From NCBI GenBank assembly GCA_024036415.1, contig JAMWET010005033.1:27501-91500 (forward strand): a DNA stretch of 64,000 nucleotides. The letters run 5' to 3'. Positions 1-20,348 of this stretch are shown here, one piece after another (position 1 is the stretch's first letter; each line of letters opens with the position of its first letter). The notes beneath the pieces are model-generated. The model saw only the letters and a list, made by a program, of their open reading frames with translations, searched no databases and was not told the origin of the DNA. The position numbers and the translations under genes are program-made. This DNA comes from Prochilodus magdalenae (lineage: Eukaryota > Chordata > Actinopteri > Characiformes > Prochilodontidae).

Positions 1-2301
1 TAAGGGGTGGGAAGCGTATTCACAAAGGGTGAGAGCTATCCAAGTTATAAAAACCTAAGATGACACAACATGGCAAGGTTACAAACAAAACACAGGTGAA
101 AGAAATAACCATACATCAGATTAGTACATTGGAACTTTGCAGCACCTTCATGTTCCCTTTTAAGAGAAAACTTAAACTGTGATGCAAAATAGCAGTACAA
201 AACAAATCCAAGAACCACTACACCCACTCTGCCTGCCATAGAACACAAACAATACAATGAAAAGATACATTTACTCTATCTAGCTGGCATTAGCATTGTA
301 CCCTAACAACTGACCTAGCTGCGTTGGCCCGGTCTGAGATGACCACAACCATTAACTGTAGGTGGCGTACAAAGAACCCCACTGCAATCTGTTAATTGTG
401 TAATGTAGGTTAAAGCAGGCAAAATCACTTTTATACACAATTACCAGCCTTGATTCTGCAGAATGCTCATACAGCCTCACTGCCACTCTCCTAACCTTGC
501 ACATTTCAGCTTTCTCTGTTTCCCTATTATCGTCTACACAGGATTGCTTCTCCTAGAAACGAGCAAATCAGTCTGCCCTGGATGACATCCTGCCAATCTG
601 ATGTATTACAAAGAGAAGATGGAAGGAATCAGGGTGGAGCCAAACAGAAATGGCATGAATGTCAGTTCATTTCTAAAAGCTATACTACATGACCGAAACT
701 AAAAGAAATCCAGACACCACATTCATATGGAGCTGGTTTCCCCTTCGCCTCTGGAGCTGTTTTTGCAGCTCTTCTAGGAAGGTTTTCAGCTTTTTGAAAC
801 AAAGTTATGGGAGTGCATTATTTATTCTCCTACGGAATTCACAGTCAGCACTATTAGTGCTTTCTTCCCATCATCAGGCAAACTCAGGTTTCTCCATTAG
901 ACTGTTAAAATAAACCGTGATTCATTACTTTAGGGAATCCAGTGGTCCAAATGATTTACACAAGTGGGCCAAGCCTTACTTGTAGCTCCCCAAGCATGGA
1001 AATCCAGGCCATGAAGGTCCTGATGGACAGTTCTTTTGTTGCTGTTGCTCTCAGATGCTGCTTAACAATAATCATGTTGCAACCTGTGACAGGACATTAT
1101 TGCTACAGAGGTTGGGAGTTCTGTACTCTGGAGGCTCTGATTCCAGAACAGGGATGTTTTCAGTAACTCTGGTCTTGTTCTGTGAGCATGTGTGGTCTAC
1201 AGCTTCATAGTTGAGTTGTTGTCATTTCCCCAATAACATCATCTGCAGCTGGCCAGGCCTGAAACCCAGCAAACTTTTTGGAAAGTTTGCATCTCTTGGC
1301 AAGGCGATGTTATAGGCCACTGCCCTTTGCAGTTCGGCTTAATGCCGGTTCTTATGCCAGAGCTTGTCTTTGGAGATTGCATGGCTATGGGCTTGAAACC
1401 CATAGTTAAACCCATAAACTAGAAGTGGTGTCCACATACTTTCAGTTATGCAGTGCAGCTGTACAGTGTAGCATTCGGTTCAACTGAACTTGGTTAAACT
1501 CTTTACACCATAATTTAGTTCTACTTCCACCTCATCAAAGAACAATGGACTACTTCTCCATCTCAAAGAACAATGGAGGGGTACAATTTAACACTGTGTA
1601 TCTCAAGCAGAGTCACTTAGCACATATCCTACTAAGCAAGGCTGCTTCTGTGGCTCTTAATTTCCATTGCAGTCTGGGATTATAGTAAGCTGATCATAGT
1701 TCACCATAATCACCATGATCACCTAATGACCAGCTCTGCTCTGGATGTTCAGAGGCTAATGTTGGCTTGGTGTGTCCAACGTGTGTGATACTTCGGTCAT
1801 GTTAATGAGGTAGGTGGCAGAGGTCTATGTCTATTATTTGGTTGCACTATGCTGTATGGAATTAATTACACTGTGGAGCTTACTACAGAGTTGGTAACCA
1901 ATTAATGATGATCTTGATTAAAGGGCAAAGACTAAGAATGCTCTCGTTGGGACAGGCTAAGAAAGAAACGCATGTAGAGTATGTTGTACTGTTTGAAGCA
2001 TGGCTGTGTCATGCTACCTGATTAAACAAACAAACCAAGAAGGCATTAAAGAGGCCGGCTATGAGATGACACTAATGGGATAACAGGCTGTGAAGGGAAC
2101 TGAAGATTCATGGTGAATGAACACTTTGCTATAAGGGCAGTATTTCATTTTCAGTGTGGCTAGCCTTATGACCAGTATTGTGCAAGTAATAGAGAGCAAA
2201 ATGAACAATGATTTATATCATTAAGGTTTAGGCCTGCTTTGACTGACGCAGTGCTTTTTTGAGTGTTCTGCGAAAAATTATGGAAAACCTTTTTAGGCCA
2301 C
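1..2301. other. Intergenic, no gene recognised
   Basis: I find no exon with convincing splice sites and family similarity here. The open frames are short (about 75 codons or less) and have no domain features. Around 1661-1740 and 1860-1920 there is ordinary AT-rich sequence. A distant promoter or non-coding first exon of the potassium channel gene that starts at 5707 could lie here but cannot be identified by eye. Confidence 0.6.
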
Positions 2302-2305
2302 TTAA

Positions 2306-2536
2306 CCTCCTGAGACCCGGACGTGCTTGGTGTGCAATTTTAATTTCTCCTAGCTATTTGTGATTAGTAGGGCCTAACAAGAATAACAACTAAACGTTGT
2401 TTTTGTACAGGAAGATATTTTGGCAAAAAACAATGTCGTCATATGAGGTCAAAGGGTCAACGTTTTTAAAAAGTATCATGGTGCAGAGAGGCAGAAATGT
2501 AATGTCCTCATATGGGGACGCAGGGGTCTCAGGAGG
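2306..2536. mobile_element. Short TTAA-type MITE (piggyBac/Kolobok-like ends)
   Basis: A 231-bp non-coding unit is bounded by inverted repeats CCTCCTGAGACCC and GGGTCTCAGGAGG and flanked on both sides by TTAA (2302-2305 and 2537-2540). TTAA target duplications are typical of piggyBac and Kolobok superfamilies. No transposase is encoded, so it is a non-autonomous element. The superfamily is inferred from ends and target site only. Confidence 0.75.
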
Positions 2537-2540
2537 TTAA

Positions 2541-3340
2541 GGTTGCAACTACTATAATCTTTACTGTTCCTTAGTATTGGACTTTTTAGCAAATTCTGTC
2601 TACTTTCATTCTTGAGTTTAGAAGACAGTTTTAACGTTTTGCATTACTGGAACCCAGCATCAGTCCTAGTCTCACTATGTGAATGCTTCATGGCTGAGCA
2701 GGCCTTTAAAATGCTCTGAAAACACATGAAATAAAACCTTATTATATCTTAGCCAGAAAGTTAACCGTGCGTTTGCCATTTCCTGTAAAGTTATTGCTTC
2801 AAGATGTGTTTTTTTTTCTTCCCACAGCAATTTTACATGCAATGCTTCATGTTTGTTCAGATGGAGGGAGAGTCATGCAGAGAGTGTGCAGGAATAGAGA
2901 CAGCTGAGTCCGTCTGCAGAAGATATCGCTGAGTCAGCGGATGAAGAGGCTTATTGAGGACTCAATCTGACTGTGCAGGTTTAGCCTTCCTTACTTTAGC
3001 CCTCTCCTTTATTCCTGTCGTCAAGCCACATGCACTAGGTAGGTCCTATCCCCTACCTAGTGCACTATGTAGTTCCTAGGATAATGGCTCCTGCACCCAA
3101 GCAGTGTACAATACAGCTAATAAACGCCGTTAGCAATTCCGCTACATGTGCACGATTCCTCATGGTACGTGTTTTATAACATAGTGCCCTACACTGAAAG
3201 TAGAGTGGCCTTTGACAGTCAGACAAAGACAGATCTGTAGGCCAACAGTGCAGGCAGCCTCATCAATGTCTTCGTTAGACCCTGTACATCTCCTAATGCT
3301 AATTCACATATAACTCAGAGATAGCTACAGTCACTAAATA
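2541..3340. other. Intergenic; one candidate non-coding exon
   Basis: No coding gene seen. A strong pyrimidine tract followed by CACAG at 2827 and a GT at 2979 bracket a possible 151-nt exon (2828-2978) that has stops in the frames I checked. It could be an untranslated exon of the channel gene, but the donor (CAG|GTTTAG) is weak. Around 3035-3075 there are copies of a CTACCTAGTGCACTATGTAG-like motif common in fish intergenic DNA. Confidence 0.4.
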
Positions 3341-3342
3341 AA

Positions 3343-4738
3343 CATGTTTGCAGAAGTTTTGGCACCCCATTGAGCACTCATCATCAACAGAATAGTCGCA
3401 CCCAGAAGCCTCAGACTGAAAGTCTCAGACTGCAGTGCTTTTCGGAGGAAAGATAAAGTTTACCAGGAACAATATACAATGATCGGTTTAGACTGATATG
3501 GGACGAAGTAATGTCTCTCAGTATGGCTTTGGGCTGCATGCAATGTACCAGACGTCTCGGGATGGCGTTGTAGAGGTTCCTATTGGTGTCCTTCGTTAAT
3601 CCATTCCATGCATAAACATTCTCACGCAGATTTTGTGGTAGGCGTGGAGGTGGAATGCCACCAGGGCTTCTGGGAGTGTGACGTGTGACAACAAACGATT
3701 CATCTTGGTGATGACCATGGAGCCTCCACCCACATAGTTGGTCCCTACCACCAAGACACTGATGACCTACTGTCACTTCATGACACCATTGCAGTGTCTG
3801 CCTTGTGCAGCTGTCTGACAATAGTGCTGGCATTAACAGAACGACTCATCACTGCTCGCTGAAGGCCCGCCATCATGGCTGCAGACTCAGATACAGCACG
3901 GAGGCTCGTTTGCTACATCACATGCACGGCAGAGTGTGAAACTTGAATAATTCGCATGTCTCACACTGTCAAATCTACCCACCAACTTTACTTCCTGTTG
4001 CTTCCTTCTGTGTTTTTGTACAAATATTCTTCTGATGATGAGTATTTAAAATAAAGTACACAAAACAATTTAAAAATAAATATTAACTTTTTCTTGGATT
4101 TATATTTATGAGATGTCACTTTATATTTGACAAGCACAAACAAAACATTAAAAACAGCAGTTGTGACATGTGCAAAAGTATGGACACCCTATTAAACCAA
4201 GCACCACAGCTTGAAAATGTTTGTAGCCGGTTGGAAGCCTTTCTGATTTTGTTTTCTGTCAACTTTACTCACCTTTCTATTCTTGGTCTGTCCTGCATGT
4301 ACAGCGTGATTATGGTTTACACACAGATTTTCAGTGATGTTTAAGTCTTGATACTGCCAGGGCCTTTCCTGAAGCTTCAGCTTGTGTTTTTAAATTTACG
4401 GAATGATTTGGAGCGTTATCCTCTTGTGGATGCTGGCCTCTTGTTAGAGAATTCATTATGCTGTGGTATTGCTCTCCCAGTTCCTTAAGGCAAATTCCTG
4501 ACTGGCCTATCCAGCCCTATTTAGGCCAACTAAGATCTGAAACTTCACAACTGGAAGGGAAACCAACCTTTTAAACACGCCACAATTTCTATACTACTTT
4601 CTTAGTTAATTATAACACATACCTGAGGTTTAATATTCACGAAAAAATGTTATTATATGAAATTGTTTGGCTAATATATATTTATTACTGTTGAAATCAC
4701 TTGGGGTGCCCAAATGTTTGCACTCTCCTGTAATGTAC
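3343..4738 (-). mobile_element. Decayed Tc1/mariner-type composite
   Basis: The block begins with a GTTTGCAGAAGTTTTGGCACCCC-like end near 3342-3364 and ends with the inverted counterpart GGGGTGCCCAAATGTTTGCAC near 4703-4724. Minus-strand reading of 3411-3985 gives broken Tc1-type transposase fragments (start near RTIVRQL), interrupted by stops. The 3395-3600 part resembles 39370-39560 on the other strand, and 3760-3960 resembles 9740-9905. The 4100-4560 part is a second, different Tc1-like remnant in minus orientation. No intact frame remains. Exact boundaries between the two remnants are uncertain. Confidence 0.6.
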
Positions 4739-4879
4739 TTTATCAGGTAGCCTACTTGGCTAAGATGCATCGATGTTATGCTAGTAACTCTGATTGCTCT
4801 TTCTTAAAGTAGTTATGCCACCAGAATTCACCTCTAGAGAAGACCTCATATACAAAGCACCTCATATACTAGGCTTGTA

Positions 4880-5070
4880 AATGACTCACTCACGTGACAT
4901 TGTGACTGTGTGATTGGGTGAATGTGTGTCACATAGGACTGTCCTTAAACGACCCATAGAAAGCATTTATTCAGCACCATAAAATATTCGCTGATGTCTA
5001 TGCAAAAGCCATGTGGCTTTGGCTAGGGTGAAAACCACTGCATTGGAGACTCGTAAAGTGCTAGCAGATG
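4880..5070. repeat. Dispersed repeat, copy A of a pair flanking channel exon 1
   Basis: The stretch with ACATTGTGACTGTGTGATTGGGTGAATGTG and the following CCCATAGAAAGC...TTTATTCAGCAC is repeated with substitutions and small gaps at 6153-6340. The two copies are in the same orientation about 1.27 kb apart and lie on either side of the first coding exon of the channel gene. No terminal repeats were seen, so this is either a local duplication or two copies of an unrecognised element. Confidence 0.65.
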
Positions 5071-5325
5071 TCTTTTTGGTGAGCTCATTGACTCTGCTGG
5101 TTTACAGCGAGCATAGTGATGCTATCAGCCATCCAAAGGTAAATGCAATCAGCAGAAACAACATGGCGGCTACTTGCACGCTGCTGATAGAACTGCTCCT
5201 CATAGTCAAATGCTGCATGGCGTCTAAAGTGATTTTGTTCAGAACTTGAGAAACTGTCCGGAGTGAAACGTGCAGAGCAAACTAACAACTCTGAATTGAA
5301 CTTGCCCGGGATCCTATGTTGGTAT

Positions 5326-5480
5326 TGAAGTTAGCTTCCCTATTTGCCTGCTTGTTTCACAAATATTGCATTCCACCTTAAATGGTGCCACAGTTACATC
5401 CTGGCCCCTGTACAAGCAACAGCATTTAAGGTGTAATGCAAAATTTAGTTAAGAAGCTGGTAAAACGGAAGCTAACTTCA
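5326..5480. repeat. 155-bp MITE-like unit with perfect 14-bp inverted ends
   Basis: TGAAGTTAGCTTCC (5326-5339) is matched exactly in inverted form by GGAAGCTAACTTCA (5467-5480). Inside, CATTCCACCTTAAATGGTGCCA is followed by a partial inverted match. A related sequence with ATTTAAGGTGGAATGAAAATA and AGAAGCCAACTTCA occurs at 36950-37030, so this is a dispersed family rather than a unique palindrome. Confidence 0.65.
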
Positions 5481-5706
5481 AGCCTGTTTAAAGACAAACA
5501 TCAGCTTCGCCCACTGACAGTTCGGCTCTTGGGTAAGGTTGACGTGCTGTTAAGGGAAGGCGTTGAAACGGTCTGTGTAGTCCACCATTAATACACTGGA
5601 TAAACACAATTAAGCAAATACTTATGAAACAGTTGTACATCACCTTTTCTTTCGTTCCTGTGCTTTTTTGTTAGACTTCTCCTTATTGGTACATGTAACC
5701 TGCACC

Positions 5707-13679
<7,973 letters not shown>

Positions 13680-13869
13680 CTGATCGCCCTTGATAAGGTG
13701 GAGCCTGCTTGCACAACAGAGCATTTGATGTCATGGGAAGTGAGTCTGGCTTGCTAATGTATCTAATAGGCTGCCATATCTCCTCTAGTCTTTTGTTCTT
13801 ATCTACATATTTAGCTCAGTTGTTCACTACCAGCCATAAATCATATGTTTGTCAGGAGATATATTTGAG

Positions 13870-13986
<117 letters not shown>

Positions 13987-14000
13987 TTTATATATATACA

Positions 14001-14520
14001 CAGGGGTTGGACAATGAAACTGAAACACCTGTCATTTTAGTGTGGGAGGTCTCATGGCTAAATTGGACCAGCCTGGTGGCCAATCTTCATTAATTGCACA
14101 TTGCACCAGTAAGAGCAGAGTGTGAAGGTTCAGTTAGCAGGTAAGAGCACACATACCATCCTTCGTGGACCTGCGGCCAACATACCAGAGTTCAAAAGAG
14201 GACAGATTGTTGGTGCACGTCTTGCTGGGGCATCTGTGACCAAGACAGCAAGTCTTTGTGATGTATCAAGAGCCACGGTATCCAGGGTAATGTCAGCATA
14301 CCACCAAGAAGGACGAACCTCCACCAGCATCACGTAGTGACCTGGCCACTATCCTGCAAGAAGAATGGCTTAAACTCCCTCTGACCACTGTGCAGGACGC
14401 AGTATATGTCATTCCCAAGACGAACTGCTGCTGTATTGGCCGCAAAAGGAGGCCCTACACCATACTAATAAATGATTGTGGTCTAAAACCAGGTGTTTCA
14501 GTTTCATTGTCCAACCCCTG
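14001..14520 (+). mobile_element. Tc1-like deletion-derivative (MITE), copy 1
   Basis: Ends are CAGGGGTTGGACAATGAAAC and the exact inverted counterpart at 14501-14520, with long inverted arms continuing inward. It retains the start of a Tc1 transposase on the + strand (residues such as EFKRGQIVGARLAG and DVSRATVSRVMSAYHQEG, a helix-turn-helix) and then jumps to a terminal part, having lost the catalytic region. Copy 2 with the same internal deletion lies inverted at 16186-16718. AATAAA at 14467 and 14562 could serve the channel transcript; the channel 3' end is not otherwise evident. Confidence 0.85.
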
Positions 14521-16132
14521 TATATATATATAAATTTGGAAAAACATTATATTACAGTCAAAATAAAATCACTAAAAGACATACAGATGAAAATGTGACC
14601 CCTAAAAACCTGGTAGACCACCCAAAACTCTTATTGTCATCAGATAAACAGTACTTGAAGCTTTCTTCTATAAACTCCTGCTTCAGATCTGAAAATCCAC
14701 AAGTGTTTCTATCCGGCCTTTCACTGTAAAAAGACAACTCAGCGAGTTAGAAAGGATGTGTCCAGAAGCCCGTACTGAGAAAAGCAAAAGCATGAACAGG
14801 AAAGGACACAAGATACTCAAGACCTCATCTGAACTCATCACTGAATAAACACTGAGTAATTTTCTGTTCATTAAATGTATTCAGCTTTCCCCCTGACCCT
14901 GGATATGATGAACTTGCAGTTTTCAAATCACAAGAGCTGCACTTTTCATAATAGTCTAACATCAACTGACAAATTCAAGGAGGAATATTTTCATACAGCG
15001 GCTACAGCAGTCTTCCTGGCCTGGATATCAATTAAGATCAATTAGATCAATATTAGCCATTTAAATTACAATCGCAATTCACTACGACTGGTCATAAAAA
15101 GATCACAGTTAGATAATGCGCTCCCATATGTGGTAAGTGGAGCTGATAACATGAACGTAGAAACAAAGGGATGTGCCTAATGATGTGCTTGGTGAGCGCA
15201 TATACAGTGTATACATGCAGGTATGAGTAAAGGTAAAGCCTGGGATTCAGTGCACAGAAACCGTCCTGTGCTAATGTGAGGAGTTGGAAGCGAGAGGTGG
15301 GAACTCTGCCTCTACTTCATAAATAAACCTTTAGTTGTTGTGCACCGCTGAGTAACAAGCCTTTTACTGTGTGAAAGGAAGGGGAGTTTATACTTCAGGT
15401 ACTTTAGGAATGTCTGTGTAAACAGTCGACCAATTCATCAGTATAAATGTTTTATATTTTGCAGCTTTGGTCAAACAGGAAGCTGACAACAGAGTGCAGC
15501 AGTGGAGACAAATAAGCTGCAAAAATGCAAAAACATTCCTGGTTTACTGAAACACTGACTGACACCGATGAGGCACAGCTGGAGCACTTCCTCAGGGTTC
15601 TTCTATGTCGTTGCTCCGCAGAACCGTTATGACTCTATTCTGTATACCTAATGACTATGTAGTGCAATCACAGGGAATCACCCCGGTTAAAAGATACATT
15701 CCATTGGCTTTCTAAGGGAAATCGGTTAACACATGTTAAGGTATGTTAACGCTTCTGAATTGAACATTTTGGGAGAAAAATAAACAGTTAAATGTGTTCT
15801 GTGTACACGTTGTGGCACATTTTGTATTTGAAGTTTCCAGTATATATGGGGACACTTTTCCATGCGTGTGGATATAGCCTTGAACTCAGCAGTTCATTAG
15901 AAATTGGGCACTACAATTAGCTGAAACGTTTAACTGTGTTCTCTGTACAGTATGTGCTAAACTGTGTTAATTAGAAAATGAGGGTACGTCCATAATGCGT
16001 TTCTAAGGGACTAAAATGTTGCTAGTGTTGCCATCTTTCAGAAATTAAAATAAAGGACGGGGGTGGGGGGGCCGGAGGTGTTTTCATGTGTGTCTTCCGG
16101 AAATACGGAACGTATTGGTTAAATACGGAATA
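14521..16132. other. Intergenic, no gene recognised
   Basis: No exon with support. Between about 15120 and 15185 there is a short piece (AGTGGAGCTGATAACATGAACGTAGAAACAAAGGGATG) of a common fish dispersed repeat also seen at 26690, 22600-23000 and 60355. A run of G-rich sequence (GGACGGGGGTGGGGGG) lies at about 16055-16070. Confidence 0.5.
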
Positions 16133-17286
16133 CAGTGGTGGACAGTACATGTACTGTGTTAGTGTATTTAAGTAGTGTGATAGTACAGGGGTTGGACAAT
16201 GAAACTGAAACACCTGGTTTTAGACCACAATCATTTATTAGTATGGTGTAGGGCCTCCTTTTGCGGCCAATACAGCATCAGTTGGTCTTGGGAATGACAT
16301 ATACTGCGTCCTGCACAGTGGTCAGAGGGATTTTAAGCCATTCTTCTTGCAGGATAGTGGCCAGGTCACTACGTGATGCTGGTGGAGGTTCGTCTCTCTT
16401 GGTGGTATGCTGACATTACCCTGGATACCGTGGCTCTTGATACATCACGAAGACTTGCTGTCTTGGTCACAGATGCGCCAGCAAGACGTGCACCAACAGT
16501 TTGTCCTCTTTTGAACTCTGGTATGTCACCCATAATGTTGTGTGCATTGCAGTATTTTGAGCAGAACTGTGCTCTTACCTGCTAACTGAACCTTCACACT
16601 CTGCTCTTACTGGTGCAATGTGCAATTAATGAAGATTGGCCACCAGGCTGGTCCAGTTTAGCCATGAGACCTCCCACACTAAAATGACAGGTGTTTCAGT
16701 TTCATTGTCCAACCCCTGTGTATCTGTATCTGTTTCATTCTCTACTCTCTCTCTCTACTGCACTACATTTCAAAGTCTAGTATTTTATTGTTCACTCCAC
16801 TACATTATGGCCAAATCTGTCCTTCCTTTCTTAAACTCTTATTTGTGCAAAAAAGCACGACACGTACAAACGAAAGAAGAGTGAAGTGATCCCATCAGGG
16901 TCCAGCGGTCACTTTGCTCTGAGCTTGTTTTGGCCTGTTGGACAGAGCTTGGGTCCAGCTAATGGAAACTGTTCCCCTTCAGTGTTCTGTGCTTATGATC
17001 ACGTGAATGGACATCAGTATCAGAGTAATGAATCAGCTTCCATTAAAGACACTAGAGTCTCTTCACCTACACTGAGCTGAAGAAGAGTTATGTTCCAGAA
17101 ATGATAATAGGACATTAGAGCCATAATAAATCATGCTCCTGTTACTCTCCATACTTAATCAAATATGAAGGTAAATACTTTAGTGCTTCTACTCAAGTGG
17201 AGGTCTAAAGGGAGGAACTTCTACTGTTACTGGAGGGATATTTTACCCCGGGTGCCTCTACTTTAACTCTACTTTGTGCACCACTG
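16133..17286. mobile_element. hAT-like non-autonomous element containing MITE copy 2
   Basis: CAGTGGTGGACAGTAC at 16133 and GTGCACCACTG ending at 17286 are inverted and share the CAGTGGTG hAT-type tip. The intervening text after removal of 16186-16718 resembles the common fish element with ACTTAAGTA-like and ACTCCACTAC motifs. I could not see a matching 8-bp target duplication, so the boundary and class are provisional. Confidence 0.5.
16186..16718 (-). mobile_element. Tc1-like deletion-derivative (MITE), copy 2, inverted
   Basis: It has the same ends (CAGGGGTTGGACAATG / CATTGTCCAACCCCTG) as the 14001-14520 element and the same internal deletion, in opposite orientation. It carries a short extra stretch near 16520-16575 (CACCCATAATGTTGTGTGC...) in place of about 35 bp seen in copy 1. 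It inserted 53 bp inside the left end of the hAT-like element at 16133. Confidence 0.85.
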
Positions 17287-18885
17287 GTTACAACTAAAAT
17301 GTGCTGCAACCACTGCAGTGTTTTTATCAGGTTTGTATGAACCAATTTCCTGAAACCTCGGGACAGCAGATACAGAACCGACAGAAGCGGGGATTTATAA
17401 ACCTGCATTGAACTATATTTGCACAAAAACAAGATAAAGCCAAAACATGTAATGCCTTATCTTATCTCCTTTCCTTCCTAAAACAGAAAGTCCTGTGGAT
17501 GGGTTTACCTTACAGAAACAGTCTGTTGTTTTTCCTGTGGAAAAAAGAAGAAACATGTTTTTAAAGCGATGCCCGAAAGGCTTTTGATAGACAACCAAAT
17601 GAATGTAGAAGTAATACTTGGCTATGCAATAATATGTTGTAATTTTTGTCTCATAGGAAGACCCGATTAAGAACAAAATATAGAACAGTGGCAACGGCAA
17701 ATACCCAAAAGCAAAAAAAACGAGCTTTGAGGAACTACAACCTAAAAAGAGAAGCCTTCCCTAAAACAATGAGGGAAACCAAGAGATATAAGAACAGCGG
17801 AAAGGGGAACAAAGCGAGCCTACCCAGCACTCGGGTTCACCATTGAAAGCCAATAACGTTGTGTTAACCTAGAGGTTACTAGAGGTTGTGTAAAAGAGGA
17901 TTAAATCCATGACTGGGATGGGTAAGTTAATATGAACAGGTAGGGATCTAGGTGTAGTGTGAGGCAGATGCACAGCATCTAAAACCCAATAGTTCAGGTT
18001 AAAGTGTGTGCAGTGTGGATCGGCTGATATCCCCAACACTCACATATTTTTTTTCAGTCAGTATGTTAAAAAATGTATTCATAATTCCCATATTGCACTG
18101 AGGATGTGATGTTGTTGAACTGTTTCTGTGCTTGATGTTGTAAATGCCATGTAGTGCAGTCCTCTGGAAGCCCTGTAGTGGTCTTTTTGGAGCCATGTCT
18201 TATTTTAGAGGCATGTGCCATATGTAAAACATAACTGGGAAAAGTAAATGCTTCTTGAGCAGTGCTAGTTTAGGAGGTGCTGCTCCCTGCTGACTATTTG
18301 CTTTTACTACATCTGTCTGAGCTCCTTAGTCCGTCCTGGAGTTTATACACATGGTCAATAATAACACTGTCAGTGGAAAATGCTGTATGGCAACATATCT
18401 GACACAATACATTTAGTTCCATAAACACGAACATTGATAAATTATGGGCTTTGAAATCTACCCTGTTTTCATGAAGATGGTCATTCACCAGTGTTTTCTT
18501 ATTTGGGGTTTGTACTTAGGTAGGAACATAATCGATGCACTGTCAAGTTCACAAAGGTACAAACCATTCACCACCAGTTTAGGAGCATGTTATGAATATG
18601 GCGTAGACTTTATCATAGGACTTTTCTCAAAAACAAATTTAGGAAAACTCTTACATAATGTCAATAAGTATAAGATCAAAGTACAGACTTCCAGGCATTT
18701 ATATCCAAACCGGGAGAACAGTGTAGCAATTGCATCTACAGGGCGTCACAAAAGTCAGAAAACACCCATATGTAATGAAGACTGTTTGGCAGATGGTAAT
18801 CCGATTTTAGACACAAGCTATGGAGGAAGGGGGAAATCTTTTAGACCATATCACCAACATGGCGACCATCTTAAATGTGCCCTCT
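17287..18885. other. Intergenic, no gene recognised
   Basis: A frame open across 18444-18887 (147 codons) has no recognisable domain, no splice context and an unremarkable composition, so I do not call it a gene. Nothing else stands out. Confidence 0.45.
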
Positions 18886-19091
18886 AAGCATTTAGCTGAC
18901 GCTCTTATCCAGAGCAACTTACAAGGTTAATTATATTACAGGTAGGGCATTTAGTGTTAGGAGTCTTGCAAGAACTCTTATTGGTGTAGCACAGCATAGT
19001 CACCCAGACCGGGATTCGACCCCAGGTCTCCCACATGTTGTGGTAGCTCCCTGGCAGGTAGTGGTGTTATCTGCTGAGCTACACCAACCAC
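18886..19091 (-). mobile_element. tRNA-derived SINE, copy on minus strand
   Basis: Read on the minus strand it begins GTGGTTGGTGTAGCTCAGC (A-box-like), has a B-box-like GGGGTCGAATCCC, then GTGCTACACCAATAAGAG, and ends with CTCTGGATAAGAGCGTCAGC. The + strand copy at 24445-24660 and the partial copy at 56052-56178 share this layout. It is not a functional tRNA gene because no cloverleaf can be completed. Confidence 0.8.
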
Positions 19092-20093
19092 TAACCTGAC
19101 TTAGCAATGGCCATGGCCCACCAGAATCTTGATTGTTTGACTTAAGGGTGTCCAGAAACGTTATTTAGGAGCTCCCAGTCCTACCCCACCTACACAGAAC
19201 CTTCTGTATTAAGCACATTGGGAACCTTTATGCAAACGGCCCTATTTAATTTGAATGAAATTGTGACTGTGCAGAAATGGACACAAGTATGTTCTAAACC
19301 ACATGTTTCACAACACAGCTATTTTACCCTAAAGACATTAATATTTGCACAATTGGGAATTTAACACTTCACCAATCCAGTTTTTTACTTCACAAAGTAA
19401 AATGAGGATCAGTAAAAAAGTAGAAAAAGTAAAAGCATTACTAGCTAAACGACAGACTGAATCGGTCCACACACCCATAAGGGTCTATTTAAAGTCCCAG
19501 TGTATAAATATGAAATATGTGTATATGGAATATAACTCCTCCTGGTATGGTGGATCTCCACTAGAGGGAGCCAAACTCATTCTATGTTCTCCTACAGTGT
19601 TCAACACTACAGACCTCCTAAAATTATGCTCCCTTCAGATAACTTGCCCATTAACTCAGTATCCCCTTTAAGTCAGTATAGTTCTGTGGTGAAGTTGTGA
19701 GGTCAGCTAATGGAAACTCGTAGCCACAAGTTATGCAAACAGCTAGTCTAAATCATCACACTCTTTGTGGAGTTGTGAATAATGTGACCTTTGAGTTGCT
19801 CATGTGTCAATATGTATTATTTCTGGCACTATTAGCATACAGCAGTTTGGGGCAAGTTGTCTCAAAGACTTGGTGGCACACTGTCATAACTTGCCCTGGT
19901 ATAAACTGACACAGATGGTTGTGATGGACACAGAACCTTGCTTGAAAATTTTTGTTTACTGTGTAATCAGCTACTGGTTTCTCGTAACATTATTAAATGT
20001 TATTGTGTATATTTATATATATATATATATAAGGTTTTATTAGACATTCTATTACCAGATCAATAATTTCACTAAAACCTGCAATTATATATA
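19092..20093. other. Intergenic, no gene recognised
   Basis: No exon or element identified, apart from a short TATATATATATA run near 20015-20031. Confidence 0.45.
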
Positions 20094-20348
20094 CAGCTCT
20101 GGAAATAAATAAGCATCTCCACATGTACAGCAGGTTCTTAATGAGGAACAGAAGGCTGGGTTCTAGCTTTACTGGCAGATACAGTGAGTGTCTGGTTCAT
20201 AAGAACAAGGTCAAGCAGCAAACACACAGGACAACACAGCTACAGACTGGCAGAGGGCCAAACTACTCCCTACTGACCGTGATGAGCGCCACCTCATTCT
20301 AATATCACTTAACCACTGTAAGTGGTCTCTTCAATTTTTCCAGAGCTG
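20094..20348. mobile_element. Tc1/mariner MITE, 255 bp
   Basis: Ends CAGCTCTGGAAATAAATAAG and the inverted TTCAATTTTTCCAGAGCTG are flanked by TA on both sides (20092-20093 and 20349-20350). The CAGCTCTGGAAA tip is a known Tc1-type terminus in fish. Inside is a remnant with GCAGAGGGCCAAACTACTCCC but no open frame. Confidence 0.8.

Noticed and set aside
3411..3833. 140-codon open frame on the minus strand
   Set aside because: It is an off-frame reading through a decayed Tc1-type element; the meaningful frame is a different one and is broken.
18444..18887. 147-codon open frame on the plus strand
   Set aside because: No domain, no splice context, and nothing recognisable in the translation; consistent with chance in 64 kb.
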